Assembly (NCBI GenBank): GCA_031268675.1
Contig: JAIRWY010000066.1
Coordinates: 1 to 38,036 of the forward strand
Length of the DNA: 38,036 bases
Origin: Candidatus Ancillula glyptotermitis
GTDB taxonomy: Bacteria > Actinomycetota > Actinomycetes > Actinomycetales > Bifidobacteriaceae
Direction of reading: 5' to 3'
A program made the position numbers and the translations under genes. Positions 15,794-24,086 of the stretch are shown piece by piece (positions within the stretch are counted from its first letter, which is position 1; each line of letters begins with the position of its first letter). Below the pieces are notes generated by a model. It was not told the DNA's origin. It ran no database searches and was given only the letters and a program-made list of their open reading frames with translations.

Positions 15794-18397
15794 ATGATAT
15801 ATGAACTTGATGATATTTATAAGAAGTACAAGCAGGCGCGAACTTTACCATATTCGCTAAAAGTTCTACTGGAAAATTTAATCAGAAACTGCGATGAGAA
15901 AAATGTTACTCATGAGCAAATAGAAGCACTTGCAACTTGGAATGAGAGTGCTGAGCCATATACTGAAATTCAATTTACACCAGCAAGAATAATTATGCAG
16001 GATTTTACAGGAGTACCATGCGCTGTAGATTTAGCAACTATGCGTGAAACTATACAAAGACTGGGTGGCGATGCTGATGCAATAAATCCTCGTAAGATGA
16101 CTTCACTAGTAATTGATCATTCAGTTCAGATTGACAAATGCGGATCTGAAGATGCACTAGAATATAACATGAAGAAAGAATTTGAACGCAATCGTGAAAG
16201 ATACGAGTTCTTGAAATGGGGAAGTTTTGCATTTGACAACTTCAATGTTATTCCACCTGGTGTTGGTATTATTCATCAAGTAAATATAGAGCATCTAGCA
16301 AAGGTCGTGTGCAATGAAAATGAAGTTGCGTTCTTTGACAGTTGCATTGGCACGGATTCTCATACTACGATGGTTAATGGACTTGGTGTTTTAGGTTGGG
16401 GAGTTGGTGGAATTGAAGCAGAAGCTGGTATGCTTGGGCAGTCAATTTCTATGCTAATTCCGCAGGTTATTGGGGTTTATATTGTTGGTGAACTTCAAAA
16501 CGGTATTACTGCAACCGATGTAGTTTTAACTATAACTCAAATGCTTAGGCAATACGGTGTAGTTGGTAAAATTGTAGAGTTTTATGGTCCTGGAGTTAAA
16601 AACATGTCCGCATCGCTTAGAACTACAATTTCCAATATGTGCCCAGAGTTTGGTGCAACTGCAGCGCTATTTGCAATAGATGAAAGAACAATTGAATATT
16701 TAAAACTAACTGGCAGAACATCTGCAGAAGTTAAATTAGTTCAAGAATATGCTCAAAAACAAGGTGTATTTTCAATTCCAGAGGATACGCGTTATACAGA
16801 TGTGTTAAAATTCAACTTGAACCAAGTGGGTGCATCAATTTCTGGGCCTAAGCGTCCTCAAGACAGAATTGATTTGAGAACTGTGAAGCAAGAGGTCCAA
16901 AAGACACTAGATGAAAATGAACATGGAGAAAATACAGCGTTTTTGAAAAATGCAGATGTTGTTATTGCTTCAATTACTAGTTGTACTAATACTTCAAATC
17001 CTGAAGTTGTCATTGCTGCTGGATTATTGGCGAAGAATGCAGTTGAAAATGGTCTAACTATTTCTGAACATGTTCGTACATCTCTAGCACCTGGTTCAAG
17101 AGTTGTTGCTGGTTATTTGCAGAAATCTGGATTGCAGAAGTATTTAGATGAGCTTGGTTTTAATATTGTCGGATTTGGCTGTGCAACTTGTATTGGCAAT
17201 TCTGGACCAAATGCACCTGAAATTAGTCAGGAAGTTGCTGATAATGATTTGATGGTTGCAGCAGTACTTTGTGGAAATCGGAACTTTGAGGGACGCATAA
17301 ATCCTGATGTTAAGCTAAATTATTTGGCATCAGCACCGTTAGTCATAGCATATGCACTTGCTGGAACTATGTTGATTGACTTTGATAATACTGCGCTTGG
17401 AGTAAACAAGAATACACAGAAACCAGTATTTTTGCGTGATATACTACCAAGTAGTGAGGATATTCTAAAATTATCAGACCAGTATATTACGCCTGAATTG
17501 TATAAGGACGAGTATGCGAAAGCACTTTCTGGTGATAAGTTGTGGCAGGATATTAGGTCTAGTAAATCATCAACTTTTGATTGGAATCCAGATTCAACAT
17601 ATATTAAAAAGCCTCCATACTTTGATAATATGAAGTTAGAGTTAATGCCTGTGCAGAATATAACTGGTGCTAGAACGCTTGCATTTTTCGGAGATTCTAT
17701 TACAACTGATCATATTTCGCCTGCTGGTTCAATTCCTGCTGATAGTCCTGCTAGTAGTTATTTACAAGCGCACGGGGTGAGCATTAAGGACTTCAACTCG
17801 TATGGCTCTAGGCGAGGTAATCACGAAGTTATGATGCGCGGAACATTTGCAAACACTAGGTTAAACAATATGCTTATAAAAGCGATGACAAATGATGAAC
17901 AACTTGGTGGATATACATTCAACTTCCTAAAGAATGAGGTGGATTGGATTTATAACGCAGCAACTGGATATAAAGCTGCTGAAATTCCGCTGGTTGTGCT
18001 TGCAGGAAAAGAATATGGAACTGGTTCAAGCCGTGATTGGGCAGCAAAAGGAACTGCATTACTTGGTGTGAAGGCAGTATTAGCACAGAGTTTTGAGCGC
18101 ATTCACAGATCAAATCTTATCGGTGTTGGTATACTTCCATTGCAATTTCATGATGGAGATAGTGCTCAGAGTCTGGGGCTTGTAGGTGACGAAACATTTG
18201 ATATTTACGGTATTGAAGATTTGAATGATGGCAAATTAATTCAAGATGTTTCAATTTGTGCGCATAAATCTAAAGCTAGTGGAACTCAAGATGTTGTATT
18301 TAGGGCAAAACTTCGTATTGATACACCCACAGAGTTAGCATATTATCTGCATGGAGGAATTTTACAGTTTGTTCTAAGAAATAATGCATTAAAGTAG
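15794..18397 (+). CDS. acnA: Aconitate hydratase A
   Basis: AcnA isomerises citrate and isocitrate through cis-aconitate using a [4Fe-4S] cluster. The 867-residue length is near the family's ~890. Cluster ligands are Cys397 in SITSCTNTSNP and Cys463 and Cys466 in GCATCIGNSGP; the 66- and 3-residue spacing matches the AcnA/IRP1 group. Other signatures are GTDSHTTMVNGLGVLGWGVGG, FGDSITTDHISPAG, SYGSRRGNHEVM and GKEYGTGSSRDWAAKG, the last in the swivelling C-terminal domain. ATG 15794 directly follows the HAD stop with no spacer. Its presence implies at least part of the TCA cycle or glutamate synthesis from citrate. A small DNA-binding protein gene with its own promoter follows 150 nt later. 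Confidence 0.98.
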   Translation: MIYELDDIYKKYKQARTLPYSLKVLLENLIRNCDEKNVTHEQIEALATWNESAEPYTEIQFTPARIIMQDFTGVPCAVDLATMRETIQRLGGDADAINPRKMTSLVIDHSVQIDKCGSEDALEYNMKKEFERNRERYEFLKWGSFAFDNFNVIPPGVGIIHQVNIEHLAKVVCNENEVAFFDSCIGTDSHTTMVNGLGVLGWGVGGIEAEAGMLGQSISMLIPQVIGVYIVGELQNGITATDVVLTITQMLRQYGVVGKIVEFYGPGVKNMSASLRTTISNMCPEFGATAALFAIDERTIEYLKLTGRTSAEVKLVQEYAQKQGVFSIPEDTRYTDVLKFNLNQVGASISGPKRPQDRIDLRTVKQEVQKTLDENEHGENTAFLKNADVVIASITSCTNTSNPEVVIAAGLLAKNAVENGLTISEHVRTSLAPGSRVVAGYLQKSGLQKYLDELGFNIVGFGCATCIGNSGPNAPEISQEVADNDLMVAAVLCGNRNFEGRINPDVKLNYLASAPLVIAYALAGTMLIDFDNTALGVNKNTQKPVFLRDILPSSEDILKLSDQYITPELYKDEYAKALSGDKLWQDIRSSKSSTFDWNPDSTYIKKPPYFDNMKLELMPVQNITGARTLAFFGDSITTDHISPAGSIPADSPASSYLQAHGVSIKDFNSYGSRRGNHEVMMRGTFANTRLNNMLIKAMTNDEQLGGYTFNFLKNEVDWIYNAATGYKAAEIPLVVLAGKEYGTGSSRDWAAKGTALLGVKAVLAQSFERIHRSNLIGVGILPLQFHDGDSAQSLGLVGDETFDIYGIEDLNDGKLIQDVSICAHKSKASGTQDVVFRAKLRIDTPTELAYYLHGGILQFVLRNNALK

Positions 18398-18499
18398 ACT
18401 TGATTAAAAAAAAGGTAGAAATTTATATATAAAACTTGGGCATAACATGCATAAAATCAAAAGTTTAATGTTGACTTAATGTTTCCTAAATGAACACTA

Positions 18500-18508
18500 T
18501 GTTATACT
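18500..18508 (+). promoter_or_regulatory. Extended -10 promoter of the winged-helix gene
   Basis: TGTTATACT is an extended -10. A TTGACT at 18471-18476 is 26 bp away, too far to act as its -35. Transcription would start near 18515, leaving a leader of about 33 nt with an AAGGAG site before ATG 18548. Confidence 0.55.
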
Positions 18509-18547
18509 ATTATTAAAGACAATTTTATTTAAATTAAGGAGTTCATT

Positions 18548-18919
18548 ATGGATGCTGAAAATAATAGCCAAAACGAGCAGATGGAATATAAGTTTATGGG
18601 GCTTTGCTTAAACACAAATTTACGCAAAGTGTTCGTTAATAATACACCTGTTAAGTTAACTTTTATAGATTATAACATTTTACTGTATCTTATGCAGAAT
18701 GCGAATAAGTGTGTGTCAAGAGATGAGATTTTCAAAAGTATTTGGGGATATTCATTTAACTACAGAACACAAAGTGATGAAAGCTTATTGAATACGCATA
18801 TAAGTGTAATTAGGAACAAGCTTGCCAAAGTGGATAAAAAAGCTAGTAAATACATAATAACAGAAAAGTGTTTTGGATATAGATTGGGAGAGGATTTTTT
18901 TTCTGACGAGAAAGAGTAA
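18548..18919 (+). CDS. Stand-alone OmpR/PhoB-type winged-helix DNA-binding protein
   Basis: The 123-residue protein consists almost wholly of one Trans_reg_C domain. After a polar N-terminus, residues ~16-115 show the order typical of the family: PVKLTFIDYNILLYLMQNANKCVSRDEI, then the conserved WGY (IWGYSFNYRTQS), the recognition helix LLNTHISVIRNKL, and the hairpin wing ITEKCFGYRL. There is no receiver domain and no transmembrane helix, so it cannot be a standard two-component response regulator. It has its own promoter and a good AAGGAG site. It stands between acnA and the fhaA operon, transcribed in the same direction. Target genes and signal are unknown. A T8 tract at 18895-18902 lies in the last codons. 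Confidence 0.87.
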   Translation: MDAENNSQNEQMEYKFMGLCLNTNLRKVFVNNTPVKLTFIDYNILLYLMQNANKCVSRDEIFKSIWGYSFNYRTQSDESLLNTHISVIRNKLAKVDKKASKYIITEKCFGYRLGEDFFSDEKE

Positions 18920-18988
18920 GTAGTTGTAAAAAATTATACTATTCTAACCAAAGTCTTGTAGCAATTTCAAAAAAGAGTTTGTGATATG

Positions 18989-18997
18989 TGCTATAAT
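18989..18997 (+). promoter_or_regulatory. Extended -10 promoter of fhaA operon, leaderless
   Basis: TGCTATAAT ends exactly 6 nt before ATG 19004, the start predicted from the FhaA family N-terminus. The position where a -35 box should be is a run of A. This promoter probably drives the whole fhaA-to-kinase operon. Confidence 0.75.
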
Positions 18998-19003
18998 GTA
19001 GAT

Positions 19004-19795
19004 ATGGGGCTTTTGGACAAATTTGAGAAAGGCGTAGAAGGAGCGATAAGCTCAGTGTTTGCAAAACTGGGGTCGCGAGAGCTTAAGCCTGTGGATTTAC
19101 TGGTCGCATTGCGCCAAGAGTTGGATGATAAGACAATTACTGTTAGCAATAACCGAAAGGTGGCTCCAAATAGTTTCTGTATTAAACTTTCTACAGAAGA
19201 CTTTGACAAGATTGAGTCTTGGGGATCTAGTGATTTTGCTAGTGAATTAGCAAATGGGGTTCTTGAGCATGGCAGCTCAGAGTGTTATGCTTTTATAGGT
19301 TCAATAAGCGTTGTATTTGAGGAGTCTACTGAAAATGAGACTGGTAGTTATCAGATAATATCTAAAGCGGCGAAGCAGGAAACTGGAGTGGAAAGTATAT
19401 CGGATGATTGGGCTAGTAGAGTTTCAAAGGAGCAGGTCGTAGCATTTTCAAATTTACTAACACTCCAAGAACCTCCAATAGAAGGTGATCCAAATTCTGA
19501 TTATCCTCTACTTGAAATAGGTGGTTTGTATTATCTACTTTCGGCGGATGCAGTTGTTATTGGGCGTGGCTCAGATTGTGATATAATTTTGGAAGATTCT
19601 GGTGTTTCAAGACATCACCTCAAAATTACAGTAACTGCAGACTCAGTTTTTGCCGAAGATATAGGTTCCACAAATGGTGTTTTTGTTGAGGGGCATTCAA
19701 CAAGTTCTGCAACTTTGGTAAATGGTAATACAATTGTTATTGGTCATACTTATTTGGTGTACTGGGATTCAAAGCAAGGGGGGCGTAATAACTGA
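19004..19795 (+). CDS. fhaA: FhaA-like FHA domain protein
   Basis: FhaA is a phosphothreonine-binding adaptor that regulates peptidoglycan precursor export and cell-wall assembly under Ser/Thr kinase control. Starting at ATG 19004 the protein has 263 residues and begins MGLLDKFEKGVEGAISSVF, matching the family N-terminus; an upstream ATG at 18986 would lie inside the promoter. Residues 1-110 form the FhaA N-terminal domain (DUF3662). After a short linker, the FHA domain at about 180-258 shows VIGRGSDCDI, the phosphopeptide-binding SGVSRHH and GSTNGVFV. The linker is much shorter than in Mycobacterium FhaA. It heads an operon whose order equals the mycobacterial one through pknA. No ribosome-binding site is present. 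Confidence 0.93.
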   Translation: MGLLDKFEKGVEGAISSVFAKLGSRELKPVDLLVALRQELDDKTITVSNNRKVAPNSFCIKLSTEDFDKIESWGSSDFASELANGVLEHGSSECYAFIGSISVVFEESTENETGSYQIISKAAKQETGVESISDDWASRVSKEQVVAFSNLLTLQEPPIEGDPNSDYPLLEIGGLYYLLSADAVVIGRGSDCDIILEDSGVSRHHLKITVTADSVFAEDIGSTNGVFVEGHSTSSATLVNGNTIVIGHTYLVYWDSKQGGRNN

Positions 19796-20264
19796 CACTG
19801 CAATTTCAATTCTTAGATGTTCATATTTATTGCTGCTATGGGTTTTTGTAATTGGTAGCATTTCTCTTATGCGCAAGGATATTTTTGTAGGCTCAAAAAG
19901 CAGAACGAAGAAGAAACTGGAAGAAGAGCCCAAGAATGAAAAAAATAGCGGTAGTATTGCCAAAAGGCATTTACTTCGGGTGTTGAGTGGAATTGCACAA
20001 GGTGATGTTTTTGACTTAGAGAGTCCGACAAATAGTTTTGAGATGATAATAGGGCGCTCAAATGAGGCAACAGTTGAAATTCAGGATTCGTCTGTTTCTT
20101 TGAAGCATGCACGTATATTTTCACTAGATGGAGTATACTATATTGAAGATTTAAAGTCCACAAATGGAACAATTGTTGATGGACATAAAATAAGTGGTGT
20201 TACAAGATTGAGCTCGTTGTCAAAAATTCAAATTGGCAAAAATGTACTGGAGTTAGAAATTTAA
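19722..20264 (+). CDS. fhaB: FhaB/FipA-like membrane-anchored FHA protein; start uncertain
   Basis: FhaB is a small FHA adaptor that binds phosphothreonine proteins at sites of growth and division. The segment from about 19798 encodes a transmembrane helix (SYLLLLWVFVIGSISL) followed by a basic KKK-rich linker and an FHA domain with MIIGRSNEATVEIQDSSVSLKHARI and DLKSTNGTIVDG. The family protein normally starts just before that helix. No ATG, GTG or TTG occurs there; the nearest canonical start in frame is ATG 19722, which overlaps fhaA by 74 nt and adds 22 hydrophobic residues. An ATA at 19788 sits a few nt after AAGGGGGG and would give a family-length 158-residue protein. The stop overlaps the next ATG by 1 nt. 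Confidence 0.88.
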   Translation: MVIQLLLVILIWCTGIQSKGGVITDTAISILRCSYLLLLWVFVIGSISLMRKDIFVGSKSRTKKKLEEEPKNEKNSGSIAKRHLLRVLSGIAQGDVFDLESPTNSFEMIIGRSNEATVEIQDSSVSLKHARIFSLDGVYYIEDLKSTNGTIVDGHKISGVTRLSSLSKIQIGKNVLELEI

Positions 20265-21250
20265 TGGTTGGTAATTCAAGACTAGTATTTAATTATGGTG
20301 CGGTTAGTATAACTGGAAATGTTCGTACTTCTAATCAAGATTCTGCGTATGTGGGACCAAACTTGTTGGTGGTTGCTGATGGTATGGGCGGACATGCTGG
20401 AGGAGATATTGCGTCAACAATTACCGTTACTACACTTTCACCGCTAGATACACTTGCATCTCCTCGTGGTATTTTGCGCGCTAGGATGGATATTAAGCAG
20501 GCAACGAACGCATTGGAGAGTGCGATTGAGCAGGTTTATAATGAGATTGTTGTTGCGGTTCAGAAAAACCTCGAACTTTCTGGTATGGGGACAACTATTA
20601 CCGCGATTTTACGCGCAGATGATTCATTTGTTACTGCACATCTTGGTGATTCGCGCGCATACTTATTACATGAAGAAGAACTTACGCAGCTCACGACAGA
20701 CCACACATTTGTACAGCACCTTGTAGATTCTGGTAAAATAACAAAAGAGGAAGCGCGCGTTCATCCACGCAAAAATGTTGTTATGCGTGTGCTTGGGGAT
20801 TTTGATCTTGACTATATGCCTGATTTATCCTTCCGTCTGATTCAAAAAGGGGATCGCTATTTACTTTCATCAGATGGTGTCTCAGGTGTTTTAGATGACA
20901 TTGAAATACGGGATGTTTTGCTTAGAATTGAGGACCCTGAAAAAGCTGCTCGTAAACTGGTTGATTTGGCAATTGAGAGCGGTTCGACCGACAACTGTAC
21001 AGCAATTGTTGCAGATGTTGTTGACAATAGAACTAGAAGTAAGAATTATTCGCAAACTCCAAATTTTCTAGGTGCTGCACACGATTCTATTCAGGAATAT
21101 CTTGAGTCGGTAATTGATAATGAGTCGTCACAAGTTATTGAAGTAAACGAAGAAGAAGAAAATGAAAATGAAGAAAATGAAGGCAAAATTCCTAGAATTC
21201 GCAATATCTTCCACAGATTAACAAGGCGAGGAGTTGTCGTTGAAGATTAA
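20264..21250 (+). CDS. pstP: PP2C-family Ser/Thr phosphatase (PstP-like), no membrane anchor
   Basis: This metal-dependent phosphatase reverses the action of the operon's kinase. The PP2C motifs are in order: GNVRTSNQDSAYV (residues 18-30), VVADGMGGHAGGD with the metal-binding Asp39, GMGTTITA, TAHLGDSRAYL, LSSDGVSGVLDD and GSTDNCTAIVAD. The catalytic domain ends near 250. Mycobacterial PstP then has a transmembrane helix and an outer domain; here the tail is instead an acidic Glu/Asn run (about 289-306) and a basic end, with no hydrophobic helix, so the enzyme should be soluble. ATG 20264 overlaps the fhaB stop. Its final 11 nt overlap the likely start of the SEDS gene. Confidence 0.95.
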   Translation: MVGNSRLVFNYGAVSITGNVRTSNQDSAYVGPNLLVVADGMGGHAGGDIASTITVTTLSPLDTLASPRGILRARMDIKQATNALESAIEQVYNEIVVAVQKNLELSGMGTTITAILRADDSFVTAHLGDSRAYLLHEEELTQLTTDHTFVQHLVDSGKITKEEARVHPRKNVVMRVLGDFDLDYMPDLSFRLIQKGDRYLLSSDGVSGVLDDIEIRDVLLRIEDPEKAARKLVDLAIESGSTDNCTAIVADVVDNRTRSKNYSQTPNFLGAAHDSIQEYLESVIDNESSQVIEVNEEEENENEENEGKIPRIRNIFHRLTRRGVVVED

Positions 21251-22616
21251 TAAATTGCTACTAATTTGTTTGAGTTTAGTAATTCCACTTATCGCATTTA
21301 TAAACATTAAGTTGCGATTTAACAGCCCTATAGATGGCATTTTTTGGACAATTGTGCTAATTCTTGCTGTGCTAATTCTTGCCATATATATACTGATTAA
21401 CATACGTTTTCCGTCTTCTGATCCATTACTTTTTCCAATAGTTGTTGTATTGAACGGTATTGGTCTTGCACAGATTTATAGAATTGATTTTGCACATCAA
21501 AGAGCATTTGGTGATGAATATTCATTTGCGGTTCGCACGCAACTTATGTGGTCAGTTGTTGGATTGATTATTTTACTTGCAATTCTGATTATTTTTAAGG
21601 ACTATAGAACTATACGACGTTTTACGTGGACCTCAATGTTTGTTGGGCTTGTTTTAGTCATTTTACCTCTTTTTCCATCAGTTGGTGCAGAAATTAACGG
21701 AGCAAAGGTCTGGGTTAGTTTAGGACCACTAGGAACTTTTCAGCCAGCAGAATTTGCGAAGATTTTTTTGGCGGTGTTTTTTGCTGGTTATTTAACTGTA
21801 AATCAAGAGCGGTTGAAGTCTGCAGGTAGTCGTATTATGGGAATTCAACTTCCACGTATTCAGGATTTTGGTCCAATTCTAATGGTGTGGATTTTATCTT
21901 TGGCTGTGCTAGTTTTACAGCATGATTTGGGAACTTCGTTGCTCTTTTTCGGCATGTTTATAGGTGCTTTATATATTTCCACTGGTAAAACATCATGGGT
22001 TCTTATTGGAGTTGGTATGTTTGGAGTTGGTTCATTTTTGGCCTTCAAGTTATTTGCGCATGTTGCTGCAAGAGTTGATATATGGATAAATCCGTTTAGC
22101 GAAGCGATATACAACAGGTCATTCGGCGGCTCAGGACAACTTGTGCAAGGATTTTTTGCACTAGCTAGTGGTGGATTATTCGGAACTGGACTAGGAAATG
22201 GTTATCCTCGTTTAACACCATTTTCAAATTCAGACTTCATCTATACCTCACTTGGTGAAGAACTTGGAATTACTGGACTTTTTGCAATCCTTTTTCTGTA
22301 TCTGCTATTTGTGCAACGAGGAATTAGCATGTCCTTAAAAGCGCACAGCCATTTTGAGAAATTGTTAGCAAGTTGTATCTCATTTGGTGTTGCACTACAG
22401 GTATTTGTTGTAGTTGGTGGAATTACTAAAATAATACCTCTAACTGGATTAACTTTGCCATTTATTGCTCGTGGTGGTTCATCTTTAATCGCCAACTGGG
22501 CTATATGCGCACTGCTTATTCTAATTTCTTCTGATGTGTATCGCGTTGATGAAATTAAGGAATTTACAGTTTCAAATAAACAACTTTCTCCTTTATTGCA
22601 AGGAAGTGGTCTATGA
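21240..22616 (+). CDS. rodA: FtsW/RodA-type SEDS peptidoglycan glycosyltransferase
   Basis: SEDS proteins polymerise lipid II into glycan strands, working with a class B PBP. I choose TTG 21240, 6 nt after AGGAG; a TTG at 21234 touches the ribosome-binding site and is less likely. The 458-residue protein has about ten to twelve transmembrane helices. SEDS signatures include GPLGTFQPAEFAKI, VLQHDLGTSLL, FGGSGQLVQGFFALASGG, SDFIYTSLGEELGI and LTLPFIARGGSS. Position between the phosphatase and the PBP equals rodA in mycobacteria, so RodA is a positional name; FtsW and RodA cannot be fully separated here. It overlaps the next gene by ATGA, predicting coupled production of the SEDS-PBP pair. Confidence 0.94.
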   Translation: MKINKLLLICLSLVIPLIAFINIKLRFNSPIDGIFWTIVLILAVLILAIYILINIRFPSSDPLLFPIVVVLNGIGLAQIYRIDFAHQRAFGDEYSFAVRTQLMWSVVGLIILLAILIIFKDYRTIRRFTWTSMFVGLVLVILPLFPSVGAEINGAKVWVSLGPLGTFQPAEFAKIFLAVFFAGYLTVNQERLKSAGSRIMGIQLPRIQDFGPILMVWILSLAVLVLQHDLGTSLLFFGMFIGALYISTGKTSWVLIGVGMFGVGSFLAFKLFAHVAARVDIWINPFSEAIYNRSFGGSGQLVQGFFALASGGLFGTGLGNGYPRLTPFSNSDFIYTSLGEELGITGLFAILFLYLLFVQRGISMSLKAHSHFEKLLASCISFGVALQVFVVVGGITKIIPLTGLTLPFIARGGSSLIANWAICALLILISSDVYRVDEIKEFTVSNKQLSPLLQGSGL

Positions 22617-24085
22617 ATAAACAAATTCGTGTAGTTTGGGTTGTTATTTTGGTGTTGATTACTTCACTAATGGTTTCAACTACTGTTATTGGATTTCTAA
22701 ATGCCAAAGAATTACTTGAAAGTCCATACAATTCTGCGCGCAACTTATATAAAATGTCAAGTAGTCCTCGTGGGGCAATTCTAGTTCATGATAAAAATGA
22801 GGACAAAAAGATTGCATATTCTGAAAATTCAGGAGATTCTTTTGGATTACAACGCGTATTTCCAGATTCAAGAGTTTATTCGCCAGTTACTGGATTCTTT
22901 TCAATTTCTTCTTGGGTTGATCGAGGCATTGAAGTTGCTATGAACTACGAACTAACTGGAGAGATTAGTCAACTTTCAATACAGAAGTTCACAAGTTTTC
23001 TCACGAATAAACCTAATCCTGGTGCAGATGTTATGTTGACAATTAATCCAGAACTGCAAAAAGCATCTTATGAAGCACTTGAGTCATTAGGCGGCAAAAA
23101 AGGTGCAGTTGTTGCAATTGAACCAAAAACTGGAAGAATACTAGCACTTGCAAGTTATCCAACTTATGATTCAAATGACCTTGCAGTTCATGATACAGAT
23201 GCGGCAAATGAAGCGTATCAAAAAACTTCTACTGATATTTCAAAACCTATGTTAAATAGGGCAACTAGCGAAATTTATCCACCTGGTTCAACATTTAAAT
23301 TAATTACTACTGCTGCAGCGCTTGAATCTGGTGAGTATGAACCAGATACAATTGTTGACTCACCTAGGACATATCAATTACCAGGTACGGATGTTGCACT
23401 CCCAAACTCAGATGGTGCAAGTTGTAGATCGGACGGAAGAGAATCTCTTAAGCGTGCATTAGAAGTCTCGTGTAATACCGCGTTTGCAATTATTGGCAAT
23501 AAATTGGGCAGTAGTACTATGAGTAGATATGCTAAAGCTTTTGGGGTTGGAGATAAGTTTAATATTGCTGGTGATAATTTTGCTGTAGCAACTTCCAAAT
23601 TTCCAGATAATGCAACACCAGATCGTCTGGCTTTGGCTTCAATTGGACAAGGAGATGTTTCATTTACTCCATTTCAAGACTGTATAATATCTGCAGCAAT
23701 TGCGAATAAAGGAATTTTAGTTCGCCCTAGACTTGTTGATTATGTTCGTTATGATTCCAAGATTTTGAAAAATTACAGTTCAGATGTTTATGGACAACCA
23801 ATTAGGGCAGAAACTGCAGACAAATTGTCTCAGATGATGTATGGTAATGTTGTCAATGGAGTAGCTAGTGGAGCACGAATCTCTGGTGTTAAAGTTGCTG
23901 GTAAGACAGGGACTGCAGAAAATGATCCAAAACTGCCTCCTCATGCATGGTTTACGGGGTTTGCACCACTTGAAGATCCCAAAATAGCCATTTCTGTGTT
24001 TATTGAGAACGGTGAATCTGGGGGAGCAAATGCAGCAGTTTTAGCATCTAAAATAATGGGAACATATTTAGAGGAGGGCAACTAA
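22613..24085 (+). CDS. pbpA: Class B penicillin-binding protein (PbpA-like transpeptidase)
   Basis: This D,D-transpeptidase cross-links the glycan made by the SEDS partner encoded just upstream. It has 490 residues: one N-terminal transmembrane anchor (about 6-28), a short pedestal domain, and the transpeptidase domain from about 150. Catalytic motifs are S-x-x-K as STFK (Ser226, Lys229), S-x-N as SCN (286-288) and K-T-G (431-433). The short length and the missing C-terminal PASTA repeats match PbpA of the mycobacterial operon. ATG 22613 overlaps the rodA stop (ATGA) and follows AAGGAAG. The kinase gene begins 1 nt after its stop. Confidence 0.95.
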   Translation: MNKQIRVVWVVILVLITSLMVSTTVIGFLNAKELLESPYNSARNLYKMSSSPRGAILVHDKNEDKKIAYSENSGDSFGLQRVFPDSRVYSPVTGFFSISSWVDRGIEVAMNYELTGEISQLSIQKFTSFLTNKPNPGADVMLTINPELQKASYEALESLGGKKGAVVAIEPKTGRILALASYPTYDSNDLAVHDTDAANEAYQKTSTDISKPMLNRATSEIYPPGSTFKLITTAAALESGEYEPDTIVDSPRTYQLPGTDVALPNSDGASCRSDGRESLKRALEVSCNTAFAIIGNKLGSSTMSRYAKAFGVGDKFNIAGDNFAVATSKFPDNATPDRLALASIGQGDVSFTPFQDCIISAAIANKGILVRPRLVDYVRYDSKILKNYSSDVYGQPIRAETADKLSQMMYGNVVNGVASGARISGVKVAGKTGTAENDPKLPPHAWFTGFAPLEDPKIAISVFIENGESGGANAAVLASKIMGTYLEEGN

Positions 24086-24086
24086 T

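Noticed and set aside
18471-18508. TTGACT/TATACT pair as a full promoter of the winged-helix gene
   Set aside because: The spacer is 26 bp, far beyond 16-18; the extended -10 alone is more plausible.
18986-19003. Upstream ATG as the start of fhaA
   Set aside because: It overlaps the extended -10 element, and the family N-terminus begins at 19004.
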